This document shows positions 33,228 to 41,683 of a stretch of 64,000 nucleotides of DNA, one piece after another; the first letter of the stretch is position 1; each line of letters opens with the position of its first letter. This DNA is from Enhydrobacter sp. (GTDB lineage: Bacteria > Pseudomonadota > Alphaproteobacteria > Reyranellales > Reyranellaceae), in contig CP075528.1 of NCBI GenBank assembly GCA_025808875.1, forward strand, positions 4,834,473-4,898,472, written 5' to 3'. The notes below the pieces were generated by a model. It did not search any database. It saw only the letters and a list, made by a program, of their open reading frames with translations, and was not told the DNA's origin. The translations under genes were made by a program, and so were the position numbers.

Positions 33228-33742
33228 CCGACACGCTCGAACAACTCGCCATCGACATCCGTGCGGCATTGAAGGCCGATTCCGGCGTCGGTGGCAAGCA
33301 GGCCGTCTGCAGGCTGGTTTCCGGGGTGTTGCTCGACCGCGAATTCGTCGAGCGGCACCTGACGTCGGATCAGTGCAAGCCGCGCAAGGTGCTCTACGAG
33401 GATCCGGAGCTTGGATTTTGCATTTGCGGCCATGTCTACGAGAAGCCTGCTCATGGCGAACCGCACGACCATGGCTCGAGCTGGGCGATCTACGGGCTCG
33501 CGGTCGGCGACACCGAGATGACCGACTGGAAGGTCGTCCGGAAGGGCGACGACGCAACGCCAACCCTCGTCGAACCGGACCGCAGTTACGTTCTGCGTCC
33601 AGGCGACGCTCACTTCTACGATGTCGGCGTCATCCACTCGCCCAAGCGCGACACGCTGACGAAGCTCGTGCGCATCGAGGGCGCCAACCTCGACCGTATC
33701 AAGCGGTCGAACATCAAGGCCGCGTCGAAAGTCGCGGCCTGA
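33224..33742 (+). CDS. Cupin protein, cysteine-dioxygenase-like
   Basis: The 172-residue single-domain cupin has two metal-binding motifs: H-G-E-P-H-D-H-G-S-S-W-A-I-Y-G near 76-90 and P-G-D-A-H-F-Y-D-V-G-V-I-H-S near 125-138. It resembles thiol dioxygenases and other small iron cupins, but the diagnostic cysteine-tyrosine crosslink of eukaryotic cysteine dioxygenase cannot be confirmed. It overlaps the aminopeptidase gene by four bases. The substrate is unknown. Confidence 0.8.
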   Translation: MTDTLEQLAIDIRAALKADSGVGGKQAVCRLVSGVLLDREFVERHLTSDQCKPRKVLYEDPELGFCICGHVYEKPAHGEPHDHGSSWAIYGLAVGDTEMTDWKVVRKGDDATPTLVEPDRSYVLRPGDAHFYDVGVIHSPKRDTLTKLVRIEGANLDRIKRSNIKAASKVAA

Positions 33743-34678
33743 TCAGTATCCCGTCTTCGCATCGACGGTGTGGATGAGCGGCTGCCCTGCGCGCAGCCGC
33801 CTGATGTTCTCGATCACACCCGGCGAGGCCGTACGCGGATTGGTGGCTCCGGCGATGTGGGGCGTCACATGGACCTTGGGGTGGGTCCAGTAGCGATGGT
33901 TGGCCGGCAACGGCTCCTGATTGAACACATCGAGCGCGGCGCCGCTCAGATGGCCCGAATCGAGCGCGGCGAGCAGCGCCTCGTCGACGACGTGACCGCC
34001 GCGCGCCATGTTGATGAAGTAAGCGCCCCTGGGTAGCGCCGCGAATGCTGCGGCATCGAGCAAGCCCTGAGTGTCGCGCGTGAGGGGGAGCACGTCGACC
34101 AGGATGTCGCTGCGGGACAGGAAGGACCGAAACCCGTCGGAACCGTGGAAGGTCTCGATACCCGAGATGGTTTTGGCAGTGCGGCTCCAGCCGGCCGTTG
34201 GAAAGCCGAGCATCGCGAACTTTTTCGCCGTGTCCTGGCCTATCGAACCCAGACCCATGATGCCGATCCGCCGATGCAGGGTGTCGATCAGATCGAGCTG
34301 GCGCCACTCACGGGTGCGCTGGAAGCCTTCGTACCGATCGATCTCGCGATGATGTCGCAACGCCCAGTACAGGGCGTACTCGCTCATCTGGCCGATCAGG
34401 CCGTCGTCCATGATGCGAACGATCGGCACGCCTGCGGGTAACTTGTCATCGGCGAGCAGGTGGTCGACGCCCATCCCGAGCGATACGATCAACTTGAGGT
34501 TCCGAAACGACGCCAACAGCCCGGCCGGCGGCTTCCATGCCAACGCCACGGCTATGGCGTCGGTATCGCCGAGCGAGTCGATGACCCGATAGTCGATCGG
34601 GCCGAGACCCGCTTCCAGTACCTTCTTCCACGCCGCCCCATCGGTGTCCCGGCTTATATAGGCGATAGCCTCAGACAT
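33743..34678 (-). CDS. GhrA-like glyoxylate/hydroxypyruvate reductase (D-2-hydroxyacid dehydrogenase)
   Basis: The 311-residue protein belongs to the D-2-hydroxyacid dehydrogenase family, GhrA subgroup. It has S-L-G-M-G-V-D-H-L near 67-75, Rossmann G-L-G-S-I-G-Q near 143, active-site Arg in N-M-A-R-G-G near 226, Glu in F-N-Q-E-P-L-P near 255 and His in T-P-H-I-A-G-A near 273. It reduces 2-oxo acids such as glyoxylate or hydroxypyruvate with NADPH. Its start overlaps by eight bases the end of the TRAP permease gene, so it is translationally coupled to a transporter and may process the imported acid. Its stop lies next to the convergent cupin gene. Confidence 0.9.
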   Translation of the reverse strand: MSEAIAYISRDTDGAAWKKVLEAGLGPIDYRVIDSLGDTDAIAVALAWKPPAGLLASFRNLKLIVSLGMGVDHLLADDKLPAGVPIVRIMDDGLIGQMSEYALYWALRHHREIDRYEGFQRTREWRQLDLIDTLHRRIGIMGLGSIGQDTAKKFAMLGFPTAGWSRTAKTISGIETFHGSDGFRSFLSRSDILVDVLPLTRDTQGLLDAAAFAALPRGAYFINMARGGHVVDEALLAALDSGHLSGAALDVFNQEPLPANHRYWTHPKVHVTPHIAGATNPRTASPGVIENIRRLRAGQPLIHTVDAKTGY

Positions 34679-36728
34679 GGCGCACTCCGAACAAGAAACG
34701 CTGCAGAAGCCAGGCAACCCCGGCAAGCCCGATACCCACGAGATCAGTTTCGGCGCCCGGCGTGATCAGTGATATCGCCGCGACTCCCAAGATGACCCGA
34801 GGCAGTACGACGAGCGGCCCGAACAACCACCCCTCGGTGGCGCACGCCAGTAGCCAGACGCCGATCGCCGCCGTCATGAACACATGCACGATCTCCCAGG
34901 CGCTGCCTTGGCCGAGCAGGACCGGGCTGTAGAAGAACATGAACGGGACGAGGAATGTGGCGAGACCCATCTTCACGGCGATCCAGGATGTTTTCCATGG
35001 ATCGCCTTTGGCCATGCCGGCGGCAGCGAAGGAGGCGACGGCGACGGGCGGCGTGATCGCCGACAGGACGGCGAAGTAGAAGATGAACATGTGTGCGACG
35101 AGCTTGGGCACACCGATCTGTTGCAGGCCGGGCGCCACCACGGCAGCGCCGATGGCATAGGCCGCCGTCGTCGGCATGCCCATGCCGAGAATGACGACGA
35201 TGATCATCGTGAAGAACATGGCAAGGAGCTGATTCTCGCCGGCGATCGCCTGCATGATCTGGGCGAAGCGGCCGCCAATGCCCGTGAGCGCGATGACACC
35301 GACGATGACGCCGGCTGCGGCGCACACGGCGACGAGCTGGATGCAATCCCTGGCGCCGCGCTCGAGCGCTTCGACAACCGCGCGTCCTCCCATGACGCTT
35401 TCGTCGCGGCGCCATCGCAGGCCTCCGCCTTCGACGCGCAAGCCGTTGAACCAGCTCACGGCAATGCAAAGCGCCATGCCGAGACCGGCGGCGAGAAAGG
35501 CGGAATAGCCGGTGACGAAGGCCCAGATGAGCACGCCGATCGGCGCGAGCATGTAGAGCCGCGCCAGGAGAGGCCCCAGTCGCGGCAGTTCGGCGCGCGG
35601 CAGGCCGCGCAGGCCGTGCTTGGCGGCATGCAGGTCGCAGTGCGAATAGCAGGCGATGTAGAAGAGCAGGCAGGGAATGATCGCCGCGCCGGCGATTTCG
35701 GCATACTTGATGCCCGTCGCCTCCGCCATGATGAAGGCGGCGGCGCCGAGTACCGGTGGCGTGATCTGTCCTCCGGTGGACGAGGTCGCCTCGATGGCGC
35801 CCGCGGTGTTCCGGTCGTAGCCGACACGGCGCATCATGGGGATGGTGATTGCTCCGGATGCGACGACGTTCGCGACGGAGGAACCACTCACCGATCCGAA
35901 CATCACACCCGAAAGGACCGCGACCTTGGCCGGGCCGCCGCGCGCCCAGCCGACCAACGACACCGAAAGGTCGTTGAAATAGTCCCCTGCCTTGGAGCGA
36001 CCGAGAAAGGCCGCGAACACGGTGAACATGATGATGAAGGTCGACGACACTTCGAGTGTCGGGCCGAAAATTCCGAGATTGCTGTAGATGTAGGGAAAGG
36101 CGAACCACAGGTCCTTGATCGACTTGTTGTGATAGAGCGCAGAGCCCTCGGGAAAGATATGCCCCACCATGGCATACAGCATGAAGGCGCCTGCAATGAT
36201 GGTCAGTGCATTGCCGGCGGTACGACGCGTGAACTCGAACACCACGACCAAGCCCACCAGGCTGTAGACCAGATCGGGTGTGTCGTAGAGCGCGCCCTGA
36301 TTCATCTGAAGCTCGTCGAGATTGCGCCACATGTAGACGGCGCAGCCGAGCGCAGCGAACATCAGCAGCCAGTCGTACCAGGGAATCCCGTTGGTCCCAC
36401 GCCCCTTAGCGATGCTGTAGAATCCGAAACCCAGCGTCGCACCCCAGGCGAGGTGGATGGCGCGGAAGAGTTCCTGATCGAGGTTGGCGGCGATCGCCCT
36501 GTAGAAGGCCTGATCGAGGCCCAGAAGGTTGTCGATCTCCTTGACGACGACAGGGCCGACCAGCACCCAGAGATGAAAAGCCGAGAAGCCGGCGCACAAC
36601 CAGAAGAACAGGGTGCGCTGCCAGGGACGGTGCTCGCGCTTGTCGCCGGAATACTCCAGGCTGTCGACGTCCACCCGGCCGATCTCACTCACATCACCCG
36701 CCGCCGGTGCGTTCTTGTTCGATGCCAT
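34671..36728 (-). CDS. TRAP transporter fused permease (TAXI type)
   Basis: The 685-residue integral membrane protein fuses the small (4TM) and large (12TM) TRAP permease subunits, the form paired with TAXI binding proteins. Many hydrophobic helices are visible. Conserved segments include G-S-V-S-G-S-S-V-A-N-V-V-A-S-G near 272, S-T-G-G-Q-I-T-P-P-V-L-G near 306 and L-G-M-G-M-P-T-T-A-A-Y near 505. It uses a Na+ or H+ gradient to import organic acids. The start at 36728 has GGGAG five bases upstream, and ATGs at 36731 and 36746 are alternatives. It follows the binding-protein gene after an intergenic terminator and overlaps the GhrA-like gene. Confidence 0.93.
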   Translation of the reverse strand: MASNKNAPAAGDVSEIGRVDVDSLEYSGDKREHRPWQRTLFFWLCAGFSAFHLWVLVGPVVVKEIDNLLGLDQAFYRAIAANLDQELFRAIHLAWGATLGFGFYSIAKGRGTNGIPWYDWLLMFAALGCAVYMWRNLDELQMNQGALYDTPDLVYSLVGLVVVFEFTRRTAGNALTIIAGAFMLYAMVGHIFPEGSALYHNKSIKDLWFAFPYIYSNLGIFGPTLEVSSTFIIMFTVFAAFLGRSKAGDYFNDLSVSLVGWARGGPAKVAVLSGVMFGSVSGSSVANVVASGAITIPMMRRVGYDRNTAGAIEATSSTGGQITPPVLGAAAFIMAEATGIKYAEIAGAAIIPCLLFYIACYSHCDLHAAKHGLRGLPRAELPRLGPLLARLYMLAPIGVLIWAFVTGYSAFLAAGLGMALCIAVSWFNGLRVEGGGLRWRRDESVMGGRAVVEALERGARDCIQLVAVCAAAGVIVGVIALTGIGGRFAQIMQAIAGENQLLAMFFTMIIVVILGMGMPTTAAYAIGAAVVAPGLQQIGVPKLVAHMFIFYFAVLSAITPPVAVASFAAAGMAKGDPWKTSWIAVKMGLATFLVPFMFFYSPVLLGQGSAWEIVHVFMTAAIGVWLLACATEGWLFGPLVVLPRVILGVAAISLITPGAETDLVGIGLAGVAWLLQRFLFGVRHV

Positions 36729-36801
36729 CATCTCTCCCGGTGTCATCGTGGTCTTGCGCCGCGTTGGCCTGTCGGCATGGCTTTACTCAAGTCTCAATAG
36801 C

Positions 36802-36830
36802 AAAACGCCCGCTCCGAGGGGAGCGGGCGT
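36802..36830 (-). terminator. Intergenic terminator/attenuator between TAXI receptor and permease
   Basis: A perfect 11-bp stem (36805-36815 with 36820-36830, GAGG loop) is followed on the minus strand by TTTT. It lies 22 bp after the receptor stop and about 75 bp before the permease start, so some transcripts should end here. That would make the binding protein more abundant than the permease. Confidence 0.8.
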
Positions 36831-36852
36831 CCTGCGCGGCTTGTCGCGCTGC

Positions 36853-37815
36853 TTACTTGGGCAGCGTCGCAGGGTTCAGCGATATGCCCTTCTCCTTGTA
36901 GTAACGGACCGCGCCCGGGTGGAAGGGAAGGAAGGCGTTGCGGTCGGCGTTCTTGGCTATGGTCTCGGAAGCCGCGGCATGGCCCTGCACCATCGCTGCA
37001 TTGTTCTCCAGGATGGTCTTGGTGACGAGATACGCGACGTCGTCGGCCATGTCCTTGTGGGCAATGCCGAAGTTGTAGAGACCGATAGTCTTCTGGTCCG
37101 CCGTCTGCGACTTGTAGGTGCCCTTGGGGATCACCGCCTCGGACCACTCCGGCATCTTCTTGCGGATTGCCTCACGCTCTGCGTCCGTCCAGGTGAAGAA
37201 AACCACTTCCTTTTCCGCATCGAGTTGCGAGAAGATCGGGATCGGCAGGCCGGCGCCGAAGCAGAATGCGTCGAGGATGCCGTCACCGAGCTGGCTGCCC
37301 ATGTCGGCGCCCTGGCCGTTGCGGATGGTTACCTTCATTCCCAGTGCCTCGAAGAACAACGGCAGGTAAGTCCCGGGCGTCCCCGCCCTGGGGCCGACGC
37401 CGACGGTCTTGCCTTCGAGCTGCTTGAAGCTGGTGAGGCCGGACTTCTTGAGCGCGACGCACTGCATGGGCGTGTCGTACATCGGGAACAGGGCGCGGAT
37501 GTTCTCGAACTTCTTGCCCTTGGTCCAATCACCTTTGCCGGTCCAGGCCTGCAACGCGACGCCCATCGTCGTCATGCCGAGCTCGATCTTCTTGTCGTCG
37601 ACCAGGATGACGTTCTGGTTCGGCCCCTGGGTTTGCTGGGTCGAAACCTGGATGCCCGTCTTGTCGGTCAGGATCTTGGCGACAACCCCGCCATAGACGA
37701 AGTAGGTGCCGCCCACGGAGGCGGTGCCCAAAGTCATGGTTTTGGGCTGGGCGAATGCGGCCGTTCCGACAAAGGCGATCGCCGCGGCAAACAAACCCCT
37801 ACGCATGTAACTCAT
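36853..37815 (-). CDS. TAXI-family TRAP transporter solute-binding protein
   Basis: The 320-residue protein has a Sec-type signal peptide (M-S-Y-M-R-R-G-L-F-A-A-A-I-A-F...A-F-A-Q, cleavage near 22). The TAXI hallmark M-T-L-G-T-A-S-V-G-G-T-Y-F-V-Y-G-G follows at once. Later segments Q-Q-T-Q-G-P-N-Q-N and V-G-P-R-A-G-T-P-G-T-Y fit the family. It captures an organic acid in the periplasm for the fused permease downstream. The start at 37815 has GGGAGGAAG nine bases upstream, and the longer frame to 37902 lacks a signal peptide. The ligand is unknown, but the GhrA-like enzyme in the same cluster hints at a 2-oxo or hydroxy acid. Confidence 0.92.
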   Translation of the reverse strand: MSYMRRGLFAAAIAFVGTAAFAQPKTMTLGTASVGGTYFVYGGVVAKILTDKTGIQVSTQQTQGPNQNVILVDDKKIELGMTTMGVALQAWTGKGDWTKGKKFENIRALFPMYDTPMQCVALKKSGLTSFKQLEGKTVGVGPRAGTPGTYLPLFFEALGMKVTIRNGQGADMGSQLGDGILDAFCFGAGLPIPIFSQLDAEKEVVFFTWTDAEREAIRKKMPEWSEAVIPKGTYKSQTADQKTIGLYNFGIAHKDMADDVAYLVTKTILENNAAMVQGHAAASETIAKNADRNAFLPFHPGAVRYYKEKGISLNPATLPK

Positions 37816-37919
37816 AAACAGCTTCCTCCCAAACGGTCCGGATTTCCGAGGCCGGAAACCCTTCGATGAGCCTCTCTTAGGTTCGGTGCACCTCGACCGC
37901 AAGTCCGGCCTTTCGCAAG

Positions 37920-39551
37920 TCAGCTGGTGACCGCGCGACTCTCGACTCCGATGGCCTCCAGATTGAAGGCCGCGGCAATCAGCGCCTGGGTGTAGGGCGT
38001 CTGGGGTGCGGCGAAGATCTTGGTGGCGGGGCCTCGCTCGACGACCTTTCCGTGCCGAAGCACCACGACCTCGTCGGCCAGGGCCCGTACGACCTTGAGG
38101 TCATGGCTGATGAAAAGATAGGCAAGTTTGTGACGGCGCTGCAAATCACGCAACAGATCGACAATCTGCGCCTGCACGCTCATGTCGAGAGCGGACGTCG
38201 GTTCGTCGAGCACGATGAGACGCGGCTTGAGTACCAGCGCCCTGGCGATCGATATTCGTTGCCGCTGGCCGCCTGAGAATTCGTGTGGATAGCGCACCCG
38301 CATCGCGGGTTCCAGGCCCACTTCGCGCAACGCCTCGTCGATCATGCGGCTGCGCTCCGCCTCGGTGCCGATCCTGTGAACGTCGAGGCCTTCGCCGACA
38401 ATCTCACCCACCGACATTCGTGGGCTCAGTGAGCTGTACGGATCCTGGAACACGATCTGCATCTGTCGCCGCAGGGGACGTATGTCGCGTTGGCTCATGG
38501 CTTGGAGATCCAAGCCGTCGAACCGGATACCACCCTGACTTTTCTCGAGTTTCAGGAGGGCCAAGCCGAGTGTCGTCTTCCCCGAACCCGATTCACCCAC
38601 CAGTCCGATCGTGTGACCTTCCTTCAGCGCGATACTGACACCATCGACGGCCTTGACGTGTCCCACCGTACGGCGCAGCACGCCGCGTTTGATGGGAAAA
38701 TGCACCTTGAGATCGTCGAGGCGCAACAATTCCGGCGCAGTGGAGTCGAACTCCACGGGCTTACCCTTGGGCTCGGCCGACAGCAGGTGTTGCGTGTAGG
38801 AGTGCTGGGGACGATCGAAGACCTGGGCGACCGGACCCTGCTCGACGATCCGGCCATTGGTCATTACGCAGACCCGGTCCGCCATCTTGCGCACGATTCC
38901 GAGATCGTGAGTGATGAACAACAGCGCCATGCCGTAGCGCGCCTGCAAGGTCTTCAGCAGCTTCAATATCTGCGCCTGTATGGTGACGTCGAGTGCCGTT
39001 GTCGGCTCGTCGGCGATCAGGAGATCGGGCTCGTTGGCGAGAGCCATGGCGATCATGACGCGCTGGCGTTGTCCTCCGGAGAGTTGATGGGGATAGGCGT
39101 CCAGTCGCCGGGCGGCTTCAGGAATTCCGACCTGCTCCAGCAGCTCGAGGGTACGGCGGCGCGCCGCGTCGCGGTTCAGGCCCTTGTGCAGGATCAAGAC
39201 TTCATTCACCTGCCGCTCGATCGTGTGCAGGGGGTTGAGCGAGGTCATGGGTTCCTGGAAAATCATCGAGATCCGGTCGCCGCGAACTGCCAGCAACTCG
39301 CGGGCCGGCGCGCCGACCAGCTCCCGACCCTGGAAGAGGATCGATCCCGAGGGATGCTTCGCCATGGGATAGGGCAGCAGTTGCAGGACCGACAGAGCCG
39401 TCACCGACTTGCCCGAGCCCGACTCGCCGACCAGTGCCAAAGTCTCGCCGCGGGCGATGTCGAAGCTGACCCGGTTCACGGCCCTCACTTCGGCGCCATC
39501 GGTGCCGAACGTGACGGACAGGTCACGGACCTGGAGGAGAGGCTCGCTCAT
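37920..39551 (-). CDS. yejF: Peptide/microcin-type ABC importer, double ATPase (YejF-like)
   Basis: The 543-residue protein has two ATP-binding domains of the oligopeptide (Dpp/Opp) type. Domain 1 has Walker A G-E-S-G-S-G-K-S near 42, L-S-G-G-Q-R-Q-R-V and A-D-E-P-T-T-A-L-D. Domain 2 has G-E-S-G-S-G-K-T near 325, F-S-G-G-Q-R-Q-R-I and L-D-E-P-T-S-A-L-D, each with a C-terminal oligopeptide extension. Both H-loops (T-H-D-L, S-H-D-L) are intact. It energises YejB/YejE. The true start is 39551, overlapping yejE by four bases. The open frame continues far upstream inside yejE and is not coding. Confidence 0.93.
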   Translation of the reverse strand: MSEPLLQVRDLSVTFGTDGAEVRAVNRVSFDIARGETLALVGESGSGKSVTALSVLQLLPYPMAKHPSGSILFQGRELVGAPARELLAVRGDRISMIFQEPMTSLNPLHTIERQVNEVLILHKGLNRDAARRRTLELLEQVGIPEAARRLDAYPHQLSGGQRQRVMIAMALANEPDLLIADEPTTALDVTIQAQILKLLKTLQARYGMALLFITHDLGIVRKMADRVCVMTNGRIVEQGPVAQVFDRPQHSYTQHLLSAEPKGKPVEFDSTAPELLRLDDLKVHFPIKRGVLRRTVGHVKAVDGVSIALKEGHTIGLVGESGSGKTTLGLALLKLEKSQGGIRFDGLDLQAMSQRDIRPLRRQMQIVFQDPYSSLSPRMSVGEIVGEGLDVHRIGTEAERSRMIDEALREVGLEPAMRVRYPHEFSGGQRQRISIARALVLKPRLIVLDEPTSALDMSVQAQIVDLLRDLQRRHKLAYLFISHDLKVVRALADEVVVLRHGKVVERGPATKIFAAPQTPYTQALIAAAFNLEAIGVESRAVTS

Positions 39552-40567
39552 GTCGGAACCTTGCGCGGGTTGAAGGCGTCGCGCACCGCCTCGCCGATGA
39601 AAACCAGCAGCGACAGCATGAGCGCGATGACGGCGAAGCCGGTGAGGGCCAGCCAGGGGGCATTGAGGTTGTTCTTGCCCTGCAGCAACAGTTCGCCCAG
39701 CGATGGCGAACCGGCGGGCAGGCCGAAGCCAAGAAAATCCAACGACGTGAGCGTTGTCACGGAGCCGGCCAGGATGAAGGGTAGGAAGGTGAGGCTCGCC
39801 GTCATGGCGTTTGGCAGGATGTGCCGGAACATGATGCGGGCGTCCAACATCCCGAGGGCGCGGGCCGCCCTGACATAGTCGAAATTGCGACCCCGGAGGA
39901 ACTCGGCTCGGACCACGCCGACCAGCGCCATCCAGCTGAACAGCAGCATGATGCCGAGCAGTACCCAGAAACTCGGCTGGATGAAGCTTGCCAGGATGAT
40001 CAGCAGGTACAGCGTCGGCATGCTCGACCAAATCTCGAGGAAACGCTGGAACAGAAGATCCACCCAACCGCCAAAGTAGCCCTGGACCGCACCGGCGGCG
40101 ATGCCGATTACGGTGCTCAGGACCGTCAGCGCCAGTCCGAACAACACCGAGATCCGGAAGCCGTAGATCAGACGCGCCATGACATCCCTGGCCTGGTCGT
40201 CCGTTCCAAGCCAATGACCGGCCGATGGCGGCAGCAGGGCCTTGCGGCCTTCGCCGCGGATCACGGTGTCGTAGCTGTACGGAATTGGCGGCCACAGGAT
40301 CCAGCCCTTCTTCGCGATCAGCTCCTGAACCTCGACATCGGTGTACACGGTGTTCGTCGGCAGATCGCCGCCGAACGTCGTCTCGGGATAGTCGCGAAGC
40401 ATCGGCGAGTATACGCCGCCATCATAGTAGATGAGGATCGGGCGATTGTTGGCCAGCAGTTCGGCGCACAGAGACACTGCGAAGAGTAGACCGAACACGA
40501 TCAGTGAGATCATGCCGCGCCTGCTGGAGCGAAAGATCGCGAGGCGGCGGCGATTGAGCGGACTCAT
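39548..40567 (-). CDS. yejE: Peptide ABC importer permease (YejE-like)
   Basis: The 339-residue OppC/DppC-type permease has an N-terminal helix (I-S-L-I-V-F-G-L-L-F-A-V), then a long periplasmic insertion with the Y-Y-D-G-G-V-Y-S-P and I-P-Y-S-Y-D-T-V segments that mark YejE, then G-T-D-D-Q-A-R-D-V-M-A-R and five more helices. It overlaps yejF by four bases and yejB by one base (TCAT on the plus strand), so the four yej genes are tightly coupled. It forms the channel with YejB for peptide-like substrates. Confidence 0.93.
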   Translation of the reverse strand: MSPLNRRRLAIFRSSRRGMISLIVFGLLFAVSLCAELLANNRPILIYYDGGVYSPMLRDYPETTFGGDLPTNTVYTDVEVQELIAKKGWILWPPIPYSYDTVIRGEGRKALLPPSAGHWLGTDDQARDVMARLIYGFRISVLFGLALTVLSTVIGIAAGAVQGYFGGWVDLLFQRFLEIWSSMPTLYLLIILASFIQPSFWVLLGIMLLFSWMALVGVVRAEFLRGRNFDYVRAARALGMLDARIMFRHILPNAMTASLTFLPFILAGSVTTLTSLDFLGFGLPAGSPSLGELLLQGKNNLNAPWLALTGFAVIALMLSLLVFIGEAVRDAFNPRKVPT

Positions 40568-41661
40568 CAGGCGCGCGCCTCGAAGTCGATGCGCGGGTCG
40601 ATGATCGTGTACATGAGGTCACCGACGATGCCCATCAACAGCCCGATCAACCCGAAGAAGTAGAGCGTACCGAACATCACCGGATAGTCGCGATTCAGGG
40701 CCGCTTCGAATCCGAGGAGGCCGATCCCGTCGAGCGAGAAGATCACCTCGATCAGGAGCGAGCCCGTGAACAGGACACCCAAGAAGGCGGCGGGGAAGCC
40801 CGCGATGACGATCAGCATGGCGTTGCGGAAGACGTGGCCATAGAGCACCCGGCGCTCGACCAGTCCCTTCGCTCGTGCCGTGAGCACGTACTGCTTGTGC
40901 AGCTCCTCGATGAACGAGTTCTTGGTCAGGAAAGTGAGGGAGGCGAAGCCGCCGATCACCATGGCGCCGATCGGCAGGGCCATGTGCCAGAAATAGTCGG
41001 TGATCTTGCCGATCAGGCCCAGTTCCTGCCAATCGTCGGAGACGAGACCGCGCAGCGGGAACCACTTGAAATAGCTCCCGCCGGCGAACAGGACAACGAG
41101 CAGCAGAGCGAACAGGAAACCGGGAATCGCGTTCAGTACGATCAATGTCGTCGAGGTCGAGAGGTCGAAGCGACTGCCGTCGCGCACGGCCTTGGCGATG
41201 CCGAGGGGGATCGACACGAGGTAGATAAGCAAGGTCGTCCAAAGGCCGAGTGAAATCGACACCGGCAGTTTCTCTATCACCAGATCGACGACTCGCTTGT
41301 TGCTGAAGAAGCTCTCGCCAAAATCGAAGACGAGGTAGTTCTTCATCATCAGCAGGAAACGTTCGTGCACCGGTTTGTCGAACCCGTACATCTTCTCGAT
41401 CCGCTCGATCAGCTCACGCGGCAAGCCGCGCGCACCGCGATAGGCGCCGGCCGACTCCGATTGGGTGCCACGCACCGTCTCGCCACCCGTTGCGCTGCCG
41501 GAGAAGCGCTCGGTCGCGCCGACCGCCGTTCCCTGGATCTGGGCGAGCATCTGTTCGACCGGCCCGCCGGGCGCCGCCTGGATCACCACGAAGTTGATGA
41601 CCATGATGCCGACAAGCGTCGGCACGACGAGCATCAGACGGCGCAGGATGTAGGCTAGCAT
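40567..41661 (-). CDS. yejB: Peptide ABC importer permease (YejB-like)
   Basis: The 364-residue OppB/DppB-type permease has the classic N-terminus M-L-A-Y-I-L-R-R-L-M-L-V-V-P-T-L-V-G and an A-P-G-G-P-V-E segment near 30. A loop follows that is longer than in OppB (about 45-110), as in YejB, and then further helices with the coupling motif R-A-K-G-L near 280. The frame is open upstream to 41844 inside yejA, but the ATG at 41661 gives the canonical start. It lies 22 bp after yejA. Confidence 0.93.
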   Translation of the reverse strand: MLAYILRRLMLVVPTLVGIMVINFVVIQAAPGGPVEQMLAQIQGTAVGATERFSGSATGGETVRGTQSESAGAYRGARGLPRELIERIEKMYGFDKPVHERFLLMMKNYLVFDFGESFFSNKRVVDLVIEKLPVSISLGLWTTLLIYLVSIPLGIAKAVRDGSRFDLSTSTTLIVLNAIPGFLFALLLVVLFAGGSYFKWFPLRGLVSDDWQELGLIGKITDYFWHMALPIGAMVIGGFASLTFLTKNSFIEELHKQYVLTARAKGLVERRVLYGHVFRNAMLIVIAGFPAAFLGVLFTGSLLIEVIFSLDGIGLLGFEAALNRDYPVMFGTLYFFGLIGLLMGIVGDLMYTIIDPRIDFEARA

Positions 41662-41683
41662 CGAGGCGTCGCGAGCTGGCCGT

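Noticed and set aside
34884..36800. 638-codon plus-strand open frame
   Set aside because: It is antisense to the TRAP permease, is extremely rich in His, Asp, Gly and Arg, and resembles no protein family.
39552..40295. N-terminal extension of the YejF ATPase
   Set aside because: It overlaps yejE in another frame and has no homology pattern. The ATG at 39551 gives the canonical start.
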